From contig JAZSFF010000031.1 of the NCBI GenBank assembly GCA_045532055.1, positions 1 through 64,000 of the forward strand: a stretch of DNA of 64,000 bases, in the 5' to 3' direction. Positions 8,003 through 16,024 of the stretch are shown in pieces (the first letter of the stretch is position 1; every line of letters begins with the position of its first letter). The translations under genes were made by a program, and so were the position numbers. The notes beneath the pieces were generated by a model that made no database searches, had not been told where the DNA came from, and saw only the letters and a program-made list of their open reading frames with translations. Origin of the DNA: SIG440 sp045532055 (GTDB taxonomy: Bacteria > Bacillota > Clostridia > Monoglobales > Monoglobaceae).

Positions 8003-8732
8003 TTATAAAATAAACATATTGCATCTTTATCCTGACCTTTTGAACTTATATGGGGACAAAGGGAATGTTGAGTGTCTGCGCAAGAGACTTGAGTGGAGAA
8101 ATATTGGTGTTGAAGTTGTAGATTTTACAGCAGAAAATGCTGATATTGATTTTTTAAATACAGATATAATTTTTATAGGCGGTGGTTTGGAACGCGAGGA
8201 GGATATAGTTTTAAAAAGACTTCTTGAAAAAAAAGAGCAACTGAAGGCGTTTGTAGAGAACGACGGTTCAGTTGTGGCGGTTTGCGGTGGTTATCAGCTG
8301 CTTGGTAAATACCGCGAAAAAAATGGAAAAGAACAAAAGTGTCTTGAAATATTAGATATTTATACAAAGGAGCAATCCAATAACAAAAGAATGTTTGGTG
8401 ACGCTATTATTGAAGTGGATGGGTTAACGCAAAAGGTTGTAGGCTTTGAAAATCATAGTGGCAAAACCGATATAGGCAACTATACCCCGCTTGGCAAGGT
8501 TATAAAAGGCTACGGCAATGATGGCGTGAGCGGAAGTGAAGGTGTTGTGTATAAAAACACAATGGGAACATATCTTTATGGACCATTATTTCCTAAAAAC
8601 CCCGAACTTTGTGATAGGGTTTTAGAAGGTGCGTTAAAACACAAATATCCGGAGTTTAAAGAGCTTGAGCCAATTGATGATGGCCTTGAGATACTTGCAA
8701 ATCAGTACATTGTTGAACGAAAAAAGGCATAA
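7995..8732 (+). CDS. gatD: Lipid II isoglutaminyl synthase, glutaminase subunit GatD
   Basis: A 245-residue CobB/CobQ-like class I glutamine amidotransferase that supplies ammonia to MurT. The nucleophile Cys97 sits in VAVCGGYQLLG, and the GGG oxyanion-loop region is near residues 62-64. In the C-terminal motif where characterised GatD proteins carry the catalytic His (H-G-P), this protein reads GTYLYGPLFPKNPE, with Tyr195 at the His position. A nearby His is present in FENHSGKT (154). The change could weaken glutaminase activity or be a lineage variant. Coupled to murT by an 8-bp overlap. Confidence 0.92.
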   Translation: MYDYKINILHLYPDLLNLYGDKGNVECLRKRLEWRNIGVEVVDFTAENADIDFLNTDIIFIGGGLEREEDIVLKRLLEKKEQLKAFVENDGSVVAVCGGYQLLGKYREKNGKEQKCLEILDIYTKEQSNNKRMFGDAIIEVDGLTQKVVGFENHSGKTDIGNYTPLGKVIKGYGNDGVSGSEGVVYKNTMGTYLYGPLFPKNPELCDRVLEGALKHKYPEFKELEPIDDGLEILANQYIVERKKA

Positions 8733-8858
8733 AAGATTTATATTTTAAGTATTTTAACATCCTATGACATTATCATGCTGCATACAACATATTGTGACAT
8801 TTGGTGACAGACACCACTATATCTAATAAAAAATTTGGAAAAAAGTGGAAAAAAGTAC
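8733..8858. other. Gap upstream of spo0A with small palindrome
   Basis: No gene is seen. An inverted repeat TGGTG-ACAGA-CACCA lies at 8802-8816, preceded by a related GTGACA. It resembles short REP-like palindromes that I associate with IS200-like (RAYT) transposases, or it could be a regulatory site. No terminator is evident after gatD. Confidence 0.3.
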
Positions 8859-8887
8859 TTGACAAATTTGTTGCACTTGGTTATAAT
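8859..8887 (+). promoter_or_regulatory. Vegetative promoter of spo0A
   Basis: TTGACA at 8859-8864, a 17-bp spacer and TATAAT at 8882-8887 form a consensus sigma-A promoter about 40 bp before spo0A. No clear sigma-H promoter or 0A box was identified. Confidence 0.85.
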
Positions 8888-8929
8888 CTAACTGTAATTG
8901 GAAAATTTTAGAAAAAAGGAGCAAAAAAC

Positions 8930-9733
8930 ATGGAAAAACAGATTAATGTACTAATTGCAGATGCTGACATAGAATATGCAGAAATTTTAAGCCGCAGTCT
9001 TTCGGGAGATTTTAAAATCAATGTGTGTGATATAGTGAGCAATGGATACCAGGTTATTGAAAAAGTCGATATACTAAAGCCTGATGTGGTCATAATGGAC
9101 GTGGTGTTGCCTAATATTGATGGGATAGGAATTCTTGAAAGATTTAAGAGCAAGAAAAAGGAATTTGAAAACTTCCACATGCCTAAAGTTATTGTTTTGT
9201 CTACATTCAAACAGGACAGAACTGCTCAGGATTGCATAAACTTAGGGGCTAGTTACTATATGGTAAAACCTATAGGCAGTGATAATTTACGCAACACAAT
9301 AAAACGTCTTTGTGACATAGGTGAGAACAAGAAAGCCGGTATGAGTTTGAGCAAAAAGTACACATCTGACGAACATATTGACGTCGAGACTATGGTTACA
9401 GAAATTATTCACGAAATAGGTATTCCTGCCCATATTAAAGGTTATCAGTATCTTCGTCATGCAATAATGCTTGTTATAGATAATCTGGATGTAATCAATT
9501 CCATAACAAAAACTCTTTATCCAACAGTTGCGCAGGATTTCCGCACAACACCAAGCCGTGTTGAGAGGGCAATACGCCATGCAATAGAGGTCGCTTGGGA
9601 CAGGGGTGACACAGATGTTCTGGACTCCATCTTTGGTTATACCATTGCAACATCAAAGGGCAAACCCACCAATTCAGAATTTATAGCAATGATTGCAGAC
9701 CGCTTGAGATTGCAGATAAAGAATGCAAGCTAA
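8930..9733 (+). CDS. spo0A: Sporulation master regulator Spo0A
   Basis: A 267-residue response regulator. The N-terminal receiver domain has acidic residues Asp11/Asp13, phospho-acceptor Asp57 in VIMDVVLP and Lys in YMVKPIG. The C-terminal Spo0A effector domain (about 150-267) has the conserved region IPAHIKGYQYLRHAI and the DNA-recognition helix SRVERAIRHAIEVAW. It controls entry into sporulation after phosphorylation by orphan kinases. It is monocistronic with its own sigma-A promoter and terminator. SpoIVB, the usual upstream neighbour in Bacillus and many clostridia, is separated from it here by about 3.3 kb and lies on the opposite strand. Confidence 0.97.
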   Translation: MEKQINVLIADADIEYAEILSRSLSGDFKINVCDIVSNGYQVIEKVDILKPDVVIMDVVLPNIDGIGILERFKSKKKEFENFHMPKVIVLSTFKQDRTAQDCINLGASYYMVKPIGSDNLRNTIKRLCDIGENKKAGMSLSKKYTSDEHIDVETMVTEIIHEIGIPAHIKGYQYLRHAIMLVIDNLDVINSITKTLYPTVAQDFRTTPSRVERAIRHAIEVAWDRGDTDVLDSIFGYTIATSKGKPTNSEFIAMIADRLRLQIKNAS

Positions 9734-9745
9734 GGAAATTTAAAG

Positions 9746-9774
9746 AACCCCGACACAATCTGTGCCGGGGTTTT
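9746..9774. terminator. Bidirectional terminator between spo0A and lysR
   Basis: AACCCCG...CGGGGTT with an inner ACAC/GTG pair lies between the convergent spo0A and LysR genes, with T residues after it on the plus strand. Confidence 0.8.
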
Positions 9775-9776
9775 AA

Positions 9777-10658
9777 TTATATTACAATTCCAATAAGATT
9801 TAAGAATGCTTTTGCAGCCAAAGACAACGAACCATCATTCATGTATGCACAGCCTATGCTGCGGGGTGGCAGAGGATTGTCTAAATTAAGGGGTTTGATT
9901 AGTCCGTTATCAAGGGCTTCCTGTGAAAATTCTTTAACTACGCAGGCAACCCCCAGGTGAATAGAGGCAAACCGGATGAGCAAATCATATGCAGCAAGCT
10001 CGATTTGAGGAACAAGCTCAATTTGATTTTTTCTGAAAGTTCTGTCCAAAAATCGCCTTGAAGAAGATTTTTTTTCTAAAAGAATAAGAGGCAGTTGGGC
10101 GATTTCTGAATGTGAGTAGCTGGACTTTGTCTTAAACTCTGGACCGCAGACAAAAATATCATGTATCTCAAGGCAGGGTTTTATGCATAATTCATCGTCT
10201 ACGACAGGGAGATTTACAAAAGCCAAATCTGCTTTGCCTTGTTTTACGAGATGCAGCATTTGAGACGAGTATGAATTGGACATCTCGATGCGTACACCGG
10301 GATAGGTTTCGTGGAATTTCTCTAAAAAAGGCATTAAGAAGTGTGAAGTTATGGTATCGCCTGCAGCTATGGTCAGAGCACCACTTTCGATGTGTTGCAA
10401 GCGTTCAAGCAGGGATTCGCCTTGTTCGATGGCCTGCATTGCGGTTTCGATTTTTTGGAAAAACAATTCACCCTCTTTTGTAAGGGTGGTACCTTTACGT
10501 GAGCGTACAAACAACTGGATGTTTAAATCTTGTTCCAACTGTCTTATGCATTGAGATATGGCAGATTGGGAAATATATAAATGCTGTGCTGCGGCAGAAA
10601 AGGATGCAAAACGGGCAGTTTCGTAGAAAATCCGGTAATAATCAAGCTTTGTTTTCAT
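9777..10658 (-). CDS. LysR family transcriptional regulator
   Basis: 293 residues from the ATG at 10658, which has an AGGAG box 7 bp upstream. A longer frame reaching back to 10913 would overlap the divergent ligase gene and begins with non-family sequence, so it was not used. The winged HTH is at the N-terminus (KLDYYRIFYETARFASFSAAAQHLYISQSAISQCIRQLE), a textbook LTTR signature, followed by a periplasmic-binding-protein-like effector domain. Divergent from the CofE-like gene at 10765, it probably controls that gene. The effector is unknown. Confidence 0.9.
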   Translation of the reverse strand: MKTKLDYYRIFYETARFASFSAAAQHLYISQSAISQCIRQLEQDLNIQLFVRSRKGTTLTKEGELFFQKIETAMQAIEQGESLLERLQHIESGALTIAAGDTITSHFLMPFLEKFHETYPGVRIEMSNSYSSQMLHLVKQGKADLAFVNLPVVDDELCIKPCLEIHDIFVCGPEFKTKSSYSHSEIAQLPLILLEKKSSSRRFLDRTFRKNQIELVPQIELAAYDLLIRFASIHLGVACVVKEFSQEALDNGLIKPLNLDNPLPPRSIGCAYMNDGSLSLAAKAFLNLIGIVI

Positions 10659-10695
10659 ATAAGCACTCCTTATCACTGTAGTAAGTTTTATCTGC

Positions 10696-10724
10696 TTTAC
10701 TAATATATATATTTGTATTATAAT
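10696..10724 (+). promoter_or_regulatory. Promoter of the CofE-like gene
   Basis: TTTACT at 10696-10701, a 17-bp spacer and TATAAT at 10719-10724. It lies in the lysR/cofE divergent gap, where LysR proteins typically bind. Confidence 0.6.
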
Positions 10725-10764
10725 TACAATGTAACAAAAAGTCAAGAACGGAGAGGATATTTCT

Positions 10765-11955
10765 ATGGCAAGAAAAGTAGGAACTATTTCCAGAGGTATA
10801 AGATGCCCCATTATCCGTGAGGGTGATGATATGGCGGCAATCGTGGTAAACAGCGTTATAGAGGCAGCAGAGGCAGAGGGGTTTGAACTTCGCGACAGAG
10901 ATGTTGTTGCCATAACCGAGTCGGTTGTTGCACGTTCTCAGGGCAACTATGCGTCTGTTGATGCTATTGCAGAGGATGTTAAAAATAAATTAGGCGGTGA
11001 GACAATCGGTGTAATCTTCCCCATACTCAGCCGCAACAGGTTTGCTATATGCCTGCGTGGTATTGCAAAGGGTGTAAAGAAGATTGTTCTTATGCTCAAT
11101 TATCCTAGTGATGAGGTGGGCAATGCACTTGTATCACTTGACCAGTTGGATGAGGCGGGAATCAACCCCTATTCTGATGTCCTGACTGAGGAAAAATATC
11201 GCGAACTCTTCGGCGAAAACCCTCATCCTTTCACAGGTGTGGACTATATAAAGTATTATGGCGATTTGATTCGTTCATGCGGTGCAGAAGCGGAAATCAT
11301 TCTGGCAAATGACCCCAGGGTTATCCTTAGATACACAGACAGCGTGCTTAACTGTGACATACACAGCAGAGTTCGCACAAAGCGTATCTTGAAAGATGCC
11401 GGTGCTAAATGTGTTGTGGGGCTTGATGAAATACTGACTCAACCTGTAAACGGAAGTGGATATAATTCCAAGTATGGTCTTTTGGGTTCAAATAAATCTA
11501 CTGAAGATGCAATCAAGCTGTTTCCCAATGAATGCTTTGATATGGTAAATGATATCCAAAAGCGGTTCCTTGAACGTACAGGAAAGCATATGGAAGTTAT
11601 GGTTTATGGTGATGGTGCATTCAGAGACCCGGTGGGCAAAATCTGGGAGCTTGCTGACCCTGTTGTATCACCTGCTTATACCAAGGGTCTCGAGGGAACA
11701 CCGAACGAACTTAAACTCAAATATCTTGCAGACAATGATTTTGCTGATTTGAAAGGTGAAGAACTTAAAAAAGCAATCGAGACAGCAATTCGTGAAAAGG
11801 ACAATGACTTGGTGGGTAACATGGCATCTCAGGGCACAACACCACGTCGTCTGACGGACTTGATTGGTTCGCTTTGCGACCTTACAAGTGGCTCCGGCGA
11901 CAAGGGTACACCAATAGTATTGGTACAAGGATATTTTGACAACCTTACAGACTAA
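10765..11955 (+). CDS. CofE-like ligase (coenzyme F420-0:L-glutamate ligase family)
   Basis: A 396-residue protein of the F420-0:gamma-glutamyl ligase family. Family-like features include VVAITESVVARSQGN near 46-60, FPILSRNRFAICLRGIAKG near 87-105 and the C-terminal ASQGTTPRRLTDLIGSLCDLTSGSGDKGTP. In archaea and actinobacteria CofE adds glutamate to F420-0 using GTP. No other F420 biosynthesis gene is in the window and most Clostridia do not make F420, so the substrate here is uncertain. A GGAGAGGA ribosome binding site, divergent LysR and own terminator indicate a single-gene, separately controlled unit. Confidence 0.75.
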   Translation: MARKVGTISRGIRCPIIREGDDMAAIVVNSVIEAAEAEGFELRDRDVVAITESVVARSQGNYASVDAIAEDVKNKLGGETIGVIFPILSRNRFAICLRGIAKGVKKIVLMLNYPSDEVGNALVSLDQLDEAGINPYSDVLTEEKYRELFGENPHPFTGVDYIKYYGDLIRSCGAEAEIILANDPRVILRYTDSVLNCDIHSRVRTKRILKDAGAKCVVGLDEILTQPVNGSGYNSKYGLLGSNKSTEDAIKLFPNECFDMVNDIQKRFLERTGKHMEVMVYGDGAFRDPVGKIWELADPVVSPAYTKGLEGTPNELKLKYLADNDFADLKGEELKKAIETAIREKDNDLVGNMASQGTTPRRLTDLIGSLCDLTSGSGDKGTPIVLVQGYFDNLTD

Positions 11956-11966
11956 AAACAGTGTTT

Positions 11967-12002
11967 AAAATGGCAATATCTGATTGTAGATATTGCCATT
12001 TT
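11967..12002 (+). terminator. Terminator after the CofE-like gene
   Basis: AAAATGGCAATATC and GATATTGCCATTTT form a 14-bp perfect stem with an 8-nt loop. Confidence 0.75.
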
Positions 12003-12033
12003 GATTTAAACGTAAAAAAAGGAAGATAGACAC

Positions 12034-12062
12034 TTGAAAAATGTGTAAAGCAGTAGTATAAT
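12034..12062 (+). promoter_or_regulatory. Promoter of the diguanylate cyclase gene
   Basis: TTGAAA at 12034-12039, a 17-bp spacer and TATAAT at 12057-12062, about 50 bp before the start codon. Confidence 0.75.
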
Positions 12063-12111
12063 AAAAATAAATATTATATTTTGATTACATTGTGAAAGAA
12101 GATACGGATAA

Positions 12112-14409
12112 ATGGCGACAACATACGAAAGAAAAAAACAAAGACAAAATAACATTTTATATACCATTGTCACTGCGGTTTTAATATGTGCAGTCTTTTT
12201 TGCTATGGTTATATCTTTTTATATTAAGGCTGAGGATGATGCTTATGAAATGCTCCATATCCAGACAAGACAGATTAAAGACGACTTGACCTTGCAATTA
12301 AAATCGGACAGAGAAAATCTTGTTACTATGGCAAACTTTGCAGCAAAGCTTTACTCAGACGGCGAAAGCTACAATCTCATGTTTGAATCGTTTAAACCTA
12401 TTGGTTTGATTTCTAATATCGGTATATTAAATTCCGACAACACTTTTGTTACCAAAATGGGCGCAATTGATTTGAACGGAAAAATTTCTTTTGAAGAAGA
12501 ATTGGTGCGCGGAGAATATATAAGCGGAAGAATTCCTGATCTTACAGGTGACGGAAAAGAACTTATAAGGAGCGCAGTTCCAATCAAGGTAAACGAAAAA
12601 ACAGTTGGCATTTTATACGGCGTAATTCCTCTTGATATAATTGGCGAAAAGTATAACAACATGGCAAAAGAACTTGATGCTCAGCTTTTTGTTTATGATA
12701 AAGAAACGGGGAAATTTGTCATAGATACGATAGACAAGAACCCTGGTGAGCTGTCAAATTTTAAAGACAGAGAATACAATGACGGATATTCTTATGAGGC
12801 GTTGGCTAATAACGATAAGGGTTACAGCTCGTTTAAATCAATCTTCACAGGAGAAGATTTGTATGTTCATTTTTCTACGCTTGAGGACTTTAACTGGGGT
12901 ATTATGCTTGCACGTTATGAATCTCAGGTGTTTGCAGAAACTCATAAAATATCAAAAAACTTGATTTTTATTTTTGCCATCATTGTTTTGATTCTTTCTG
13001 TTTATCTTGAAGTGATATTAAAGAGCGAGAAAAACAGAGCAAAATTAAATTCAGAGTCTTCGACTATCAGACATCTCCTTTTGGAAATAAACCAACAGCA
13101 CGAAAATATAAACTCGGCTTTGAAAAGAATAAAAGAATTTTCAAGTGCTCGTTCTTGCTTTTTTGCGGATACCGACGGGGAAGATTATTATTATATCAAA
13201 CCTTCTTTGAAAGAAAAAAGTTTATTGGGAGATGAAAGAAAATATTTTATCGGTGAGCTTTTCAGGTATGCTGCAAATGTTCATGCGAATGATTTATCTA
13301 CCGGATTTATGCAAATTATTCCCAATGGACACCTTTTGAAAACGAATCCGGAATTATATCACTTTTTGTTAAATAAAGGTATCAAAGATGTATCTTTTGC
13401 GATTATCTCGGACAAGAACAACCATGTCAGCATTCTTGGTACGATTAACCCGAAGAAAAGTTCTGCTATCAGAAAACTTATTGAAGATGTTGCTGTTTGT
13501 TTTTCTATTGCTATATACAACAAAAAGCATCTTAACAAAACCGAACTTGCAGCAACAACCGATTCCCTTACCGGAGCATTAAATCGTGTCGCATATAAAA
13601 AGGATATTCTTGTTTTTGATGAGGAAAAGCCGGAAGAGTTTTCTTGTGTTTATATTGATGTTAACGAGCTTCATATCAGAAACAACAAATACGGACATGC
13701 TGCAGGCGATGAAATGCTTATCTATATTGCAAACTCGTTAAAGGAGGTATTCTACGGGCATAGTGTTTATCGTATGGGCGGGGACGAATTTTTGGTATTT
13801 GCCCAAAATACAAAGCAGGAACATATCAAAAAGAACATTAATACGTTCATAGAGCAGTTGAAGCCCATGGGATATAATGTGGCAATCGGTATGTCCTACA
13901 GAAATCAAAATACAAACTGTGAAGAAATGGTTCGGGAAGCTGAAATCAGAATGTATGAAGCGAAAGCTCAGTATTATCAGAACAAAGAACAGAGTTGTGT
14001 ATCAAGTGATGGGGACAAGAGTTATGTTCAAACTAAAACTGGAATCAGAGAAATTGACACTATGCTATCTATCCTTAAGGAGCATTATAACGGAATTTAC
14101 AGAGTCTCTTTGGATACTGACAATGCTCACCGGATTCTTATGCCGTCTTATCTTGGATACAAAGAAGATGAAGAAAACTTCTCGAAGTTATTGGCGAAAT
14201 ACATCACAGACACTGTACACCCTGATTTCCACAGGGCAGTTATGAGCTTTTTAAATTATGATGCAATTAAAAGACAAATAGCTGAAGGAAATATTCCTAA
14301 GATAAGCTACAAAAAAGTTAGTGGTGAAACCGTGATACTCAGCGTTCATAAGCTTGATGAAAATAAGGAAGACGTTAAAGAAACTCTTTGGGTTTTTGCC
14401 AAGAATTAA
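12112..14409 (+). CDS. Membrane diguanylate cyclase with extracellular sensor (GGDEF)
   Basis: A 765-residue protein. TM1 is at about 15-37, followed by an extracytoplasmic Cache-like sensor domain (about 40-280) and TM2 at about 283-303. A GAF-like linker region (about 320-480) leads to a GGDEF domain with the intact signature RMGGDEF at 554-560 and an upstream NNKYGHAAGDEM substrate-binding segment. An RxxD inhibitory site is not visible before GGDEF, so product feedback at that site is probably absent. About 120 extra C-terminal residues follow and may form a PAS-like domain. It should make c-di-GMP from two GTP in response to an external signal. The gene ends 8 bp before the promoter of a c-di-GMP riboswitch operon, which makes it the likely local source of ligand. 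Confidence 0.88.
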   Translation: MATTYERKKQRQNNILYTIVTAVLICAVFFAMVISFYIKAEDDAYEMLHIQTRQIKDDLTLQLKSDRENLVTMANFAAKLYSDGESYNLMFESFKPIGLISNIGILNSDNTFVTKMGAIDLNGKISFEEELVRGEYISGRIPDLTGDGKELIRSAVPIKVNEKTVGILYGVIPLDIIGEKYNNMAKELDAQLFVYDKETGKFVIDTIDKNPGELSNFKDREYNDGYSYEALANNDKGYSSFKSIFTGEDLYVHFSTLEDFNWGIMLARYESQVFAETHKISKNLIFIFAIIVLILSVYLEVILKSEKNRAKLNSESSTIRHLLLEINQQHENINSALKRIKEFSSARSCFFADTDGEDYYYIKPSLKEKSLLGDERKYFIGELFRYAANVHANDLSTGFMQIIPNGHLLKTNPELYHFLLNKGIKDVSFAIISDKNNHVSILGTINPKKSSAIRKLIEDVAVCFSIAIYNKKHLNKTELAATTDSLTGALNRVAYKKDILVFDEEKPEEFSCVYIDVNELHIRNNKYGHAAGDEMLIYIANSLKEVFYGHSVYRMGGDEFLVFAQNTKQEHIKKNINTFIEQLKPMGYNVAIGMSYRNQNTNCEEMVREAEIRMYEAKAQYYQNKEQSCVSSDGDKSYVQTKTGIREIDTMLSILKEHYNGIYRVSLDTDNAHRILMPSYLGYKEDEENFSKLLAKYITDTVHPDFHRAVMSFLNYDAIKRQIAEGNIPKISYKKVSGETVILSVHKLDENKEDVKETLWVFAKN

Positions 14410-14416
14410 AATTTGT

Positions 14417-14445
14417 TTGACAAAGACGGTTCATTGTGTTAGAAT
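14417..14445 (+). promoter_or_regulatory. Promoter of the c-di-GMP riboswitch operon
   Basis: TTGACA at 14417-14422, a 17-bp spacer and TAGAAT at 14440-14445, placing the transcript start just before the riboswitch. Confidence 0.85.
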
Positions 14446-14457
14446 AGTCATTAGATA

Positions 14458-14532
14458 AATATTTAGCAAAATCGGCGAAAGCCGATGACGCAAAGCAAAG
14501 AGGCTAAGGCTTTATGCTATGCCAGTCCAGCT
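14458..14532 (+). promoter_or_regulatory. Class I c-di-GMP riboswitch (GEMM-I) aptamer
   Basis: The sequence has the GEMM-I core. AGCAAA is followed by a hairpin ATCGGC-GAAA-GCCGAT with a GNRA tetraloop, then GACGCAAAGC, then GGCTAAGG and a second helix closing near GCTATGCCAG. The tetraloop, the GACGCAAAGC joining segment and the CTAAGG segment are the diagnostic conserved elements of this class. It starts within about 10 nt of the predicted transcription start and runs directly into an intrinsic terminator, so it is a transcriptional switch. Whether the ligand turns the operon on or off cannot be settled by eye. It controls the seven genes from 14599 to 24109. Confidence 0.88.
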
Positions 14533-14581
14533 GCAATGATAAGGGTCTTTTCAAGACTTTCTATTGTTGCAGTTTTCTTTT
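14531..14581 (+). terminator. Riboswitch expression platform: intrinsic terminator
   Basis: CTGCAATGATA pairs with TATTGTTGCAG (including two G-U pairs), continuing through GTCTT/AAGAC to a 3-nt loop, then TTTTCTTTTT. The 5' arm abuts or overlaps the aptamer 3' end, so folding of the aptamer can influence termination. Confidence 0.85.
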
Positions 14582-14598
14582 TGTAAAAGGGGATTTTT

Positions 14599-15291
14599 AT
14601 GAATGTTGTAACGAGAGAGGAAAAGAAATTTTTAATAAGCATTGAAGAATTTCGGAATAAATCGCACTATCTGGACGGGTTGATGATTCAGGACGAGCAT
14701 AACGGTATAGACGGATATATCATAAGGTCTTTGTACTTTGACACGGTTTATGATGACGATTTTTTTGAAAAGCTTGATGGGTTGGAAACAAGACGTAAAA
14801 TACGCTTAAGAATTTACGATCCAAAGCATGATTTTGCCATGCTGGAAATGAAACAAAAGCAAGGTGCTAACCAGAAAAAACGCTCACTTCGCATGTCAAA
14901 GGAAGACGCCGAGGATTTGATAAAAGGAAAATATGAGGTGCTTTTGAAATACAAAGAAGATTTTGCAAAAGAGTGCTATGGACTTATGCATTATAAATGC
15001 TATCGTCCGAAAACCATTGTGCAGTACAACAGAAAAGCTTATATAGCAAAGGAAAACAAAATCAGGATAACATTCGACAACAATATCATTGCAACAGAAA
15101 CAAACTTTGATTTATTTTCAGAAAATCTTGTTATGTATCCTGTGCTGGACAAGTTCAATGTTGTTTTGGAGGTTAAATTCAATGGGTTTTTGCTTGATTA
15201 TATCAGGCAGTTTATAAACAGCATCAATAAAAGCGAGCTATCAGTCAGTAAATATGCACTGGCAAGACAGCAAAGCTATGCAGAAATATAA
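14599..15291 (+). CDS. VTC (polyphosphate polymerase-type) domain protein
   Basis: A 230-residue soluble protein with the triphosphate-tunnel VTC fold. Basic and acidic tunnel residues appear in order: TREEKKFLI, RSLYFDT, RRKIRLRIYD, AMLEMKQKQG, VQYNRKAY and the C-terminal VVLEVKFNG. The yeast Vtc4 homologue makes polyphosphate from ATP. Bacterial versions often sit beside DUF4956 membrane proteins and CotH kinases, as here, and their product is not established. First gene of the riboswitch operon; an AAAAGGGG ribosome binding site precedes the ATG. Confidence 0.85.
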   Translation: MNVVTREEKKFLISIEEFRNKSHYLDGLMIQDEHNGIDGYIIRSLYFDTVYDDDFFEKLDGLETRRKIRLRIYDPKHDFAMLEMKQKQGANQKKRSLRMSKEDAEDLIKGKYEVLLKYKEDFAKECYGLMHYKCYRPKTIVQYNRKAYIAKENKIRITFDNNIIATETNFDLFSENLVMYPVLDKFNVVLEVKFNGFLLDYIRQFINSINKSELSVSKYALARQQSYAEI

Positions 15292-15310
15292 GTTAAAGGA
15301 GATTTTATAA

Positions 15311-15991
15311 ATGAGAAGTCAGATTTTCAACTTGATAAAGGACCAGACAACCCTTAGTTGGGAGCAGATTGCTGCAAATATTTTGGTTTCGGGTATTTTG
15401 GGGTTTGTGATATTTATATCTTATATGATTTCGCATCGAGGCACAATTTACAGTAAAAAGTTTAATGTATCCCTTGTAGTACTCACTGTTCTCACATCAA
15501 TGGTTATGACGGTTATCGGCAACAATGTGGCACTATCCCTTGGTATGGTGGGTGCACTTTCGATTGTACGTTTCAGAACTGCTATTAAAGATTCAAGAGA
15601 CACCGTTTACATATTCTGGACAATTATTGTGGGTATTTGCTGTGGTGTCGGCGATTTTGTTGTAGCAGGAATAGGTAGTGCTTTGGTGTTTATATTGCTC
15701 CTTTTATTCGGTGCAATCAAAAATAACAATCGTATGCTTGTTATAATCCGTGGAGCCAGAACAAAAGAGGCACAAGTTCAGGCAATTATTTATAAGTTTT
15801 TCGGGGCAAAAGCGGTGCTCCGTGTTAAAAACTCAACCGACACATCTATTGAGTTTATTTATGAAATTACTCAAAAATTGCTTTCCCAGGCTGAAAGAAA
15901 AAACAATATTGGTATTTGTGATGAGGTTTACAAAATCGGAAACATTGAATATGTAAATACCGTAATGCAAAACGACGAAATTTCAAACTAA
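15311..15991 (+). CDS. DUF4956 membrane protein
   Basis: A 226-residue protein. Membrane segments are visible at about 20-40, 50-70, 72-90 and 105-140, with a conserved central stretch GNNVALSLGMVGALSIVRFRTAIKD typical of DUF4956. A cytoplasmic alpha/beta tail follows. It has no known biochemical function but is a frequent partner of VTC-domain proteins, and I infer it anchors or channels the VTC product. It starts 19 bp after the VTC gene with an AAAGGAG ribosome binding site. Confidence 0.85.
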   Translation: MRSQIFNLIKDQTTLSWEQIAANILVSGILGFVIFISYMISHRGTIYSKKFNVSLVVLTVLTSMVMTVIGNNVALSLGMVGALSIVRFRTAIKDSRDTVYIFWTIIVGICCGVGDFVVAGIGSALVFILLLLFGAIKNNNRMLVIIRGARTKEAQVQAIIYKFFGAKAVLRVKNSTDTSIEFIYEITQKLLSQAERKNNIGICDEVYKIGNIEYVNTVMQNDEISN

Positions 15992-16024
15992 TTATTTATT
16001 TTTGGCTAAAAGGAGGCGACAGGG

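Noticed and set aside
9777..10913. A 378-residue version of the LysR protein starting at 10913
   Set aside because: The extra N-terminal part overlaps the divergent CofE-like gene, is not LysR-like, and has no ribosome binding site; the ATG at 10658 does.
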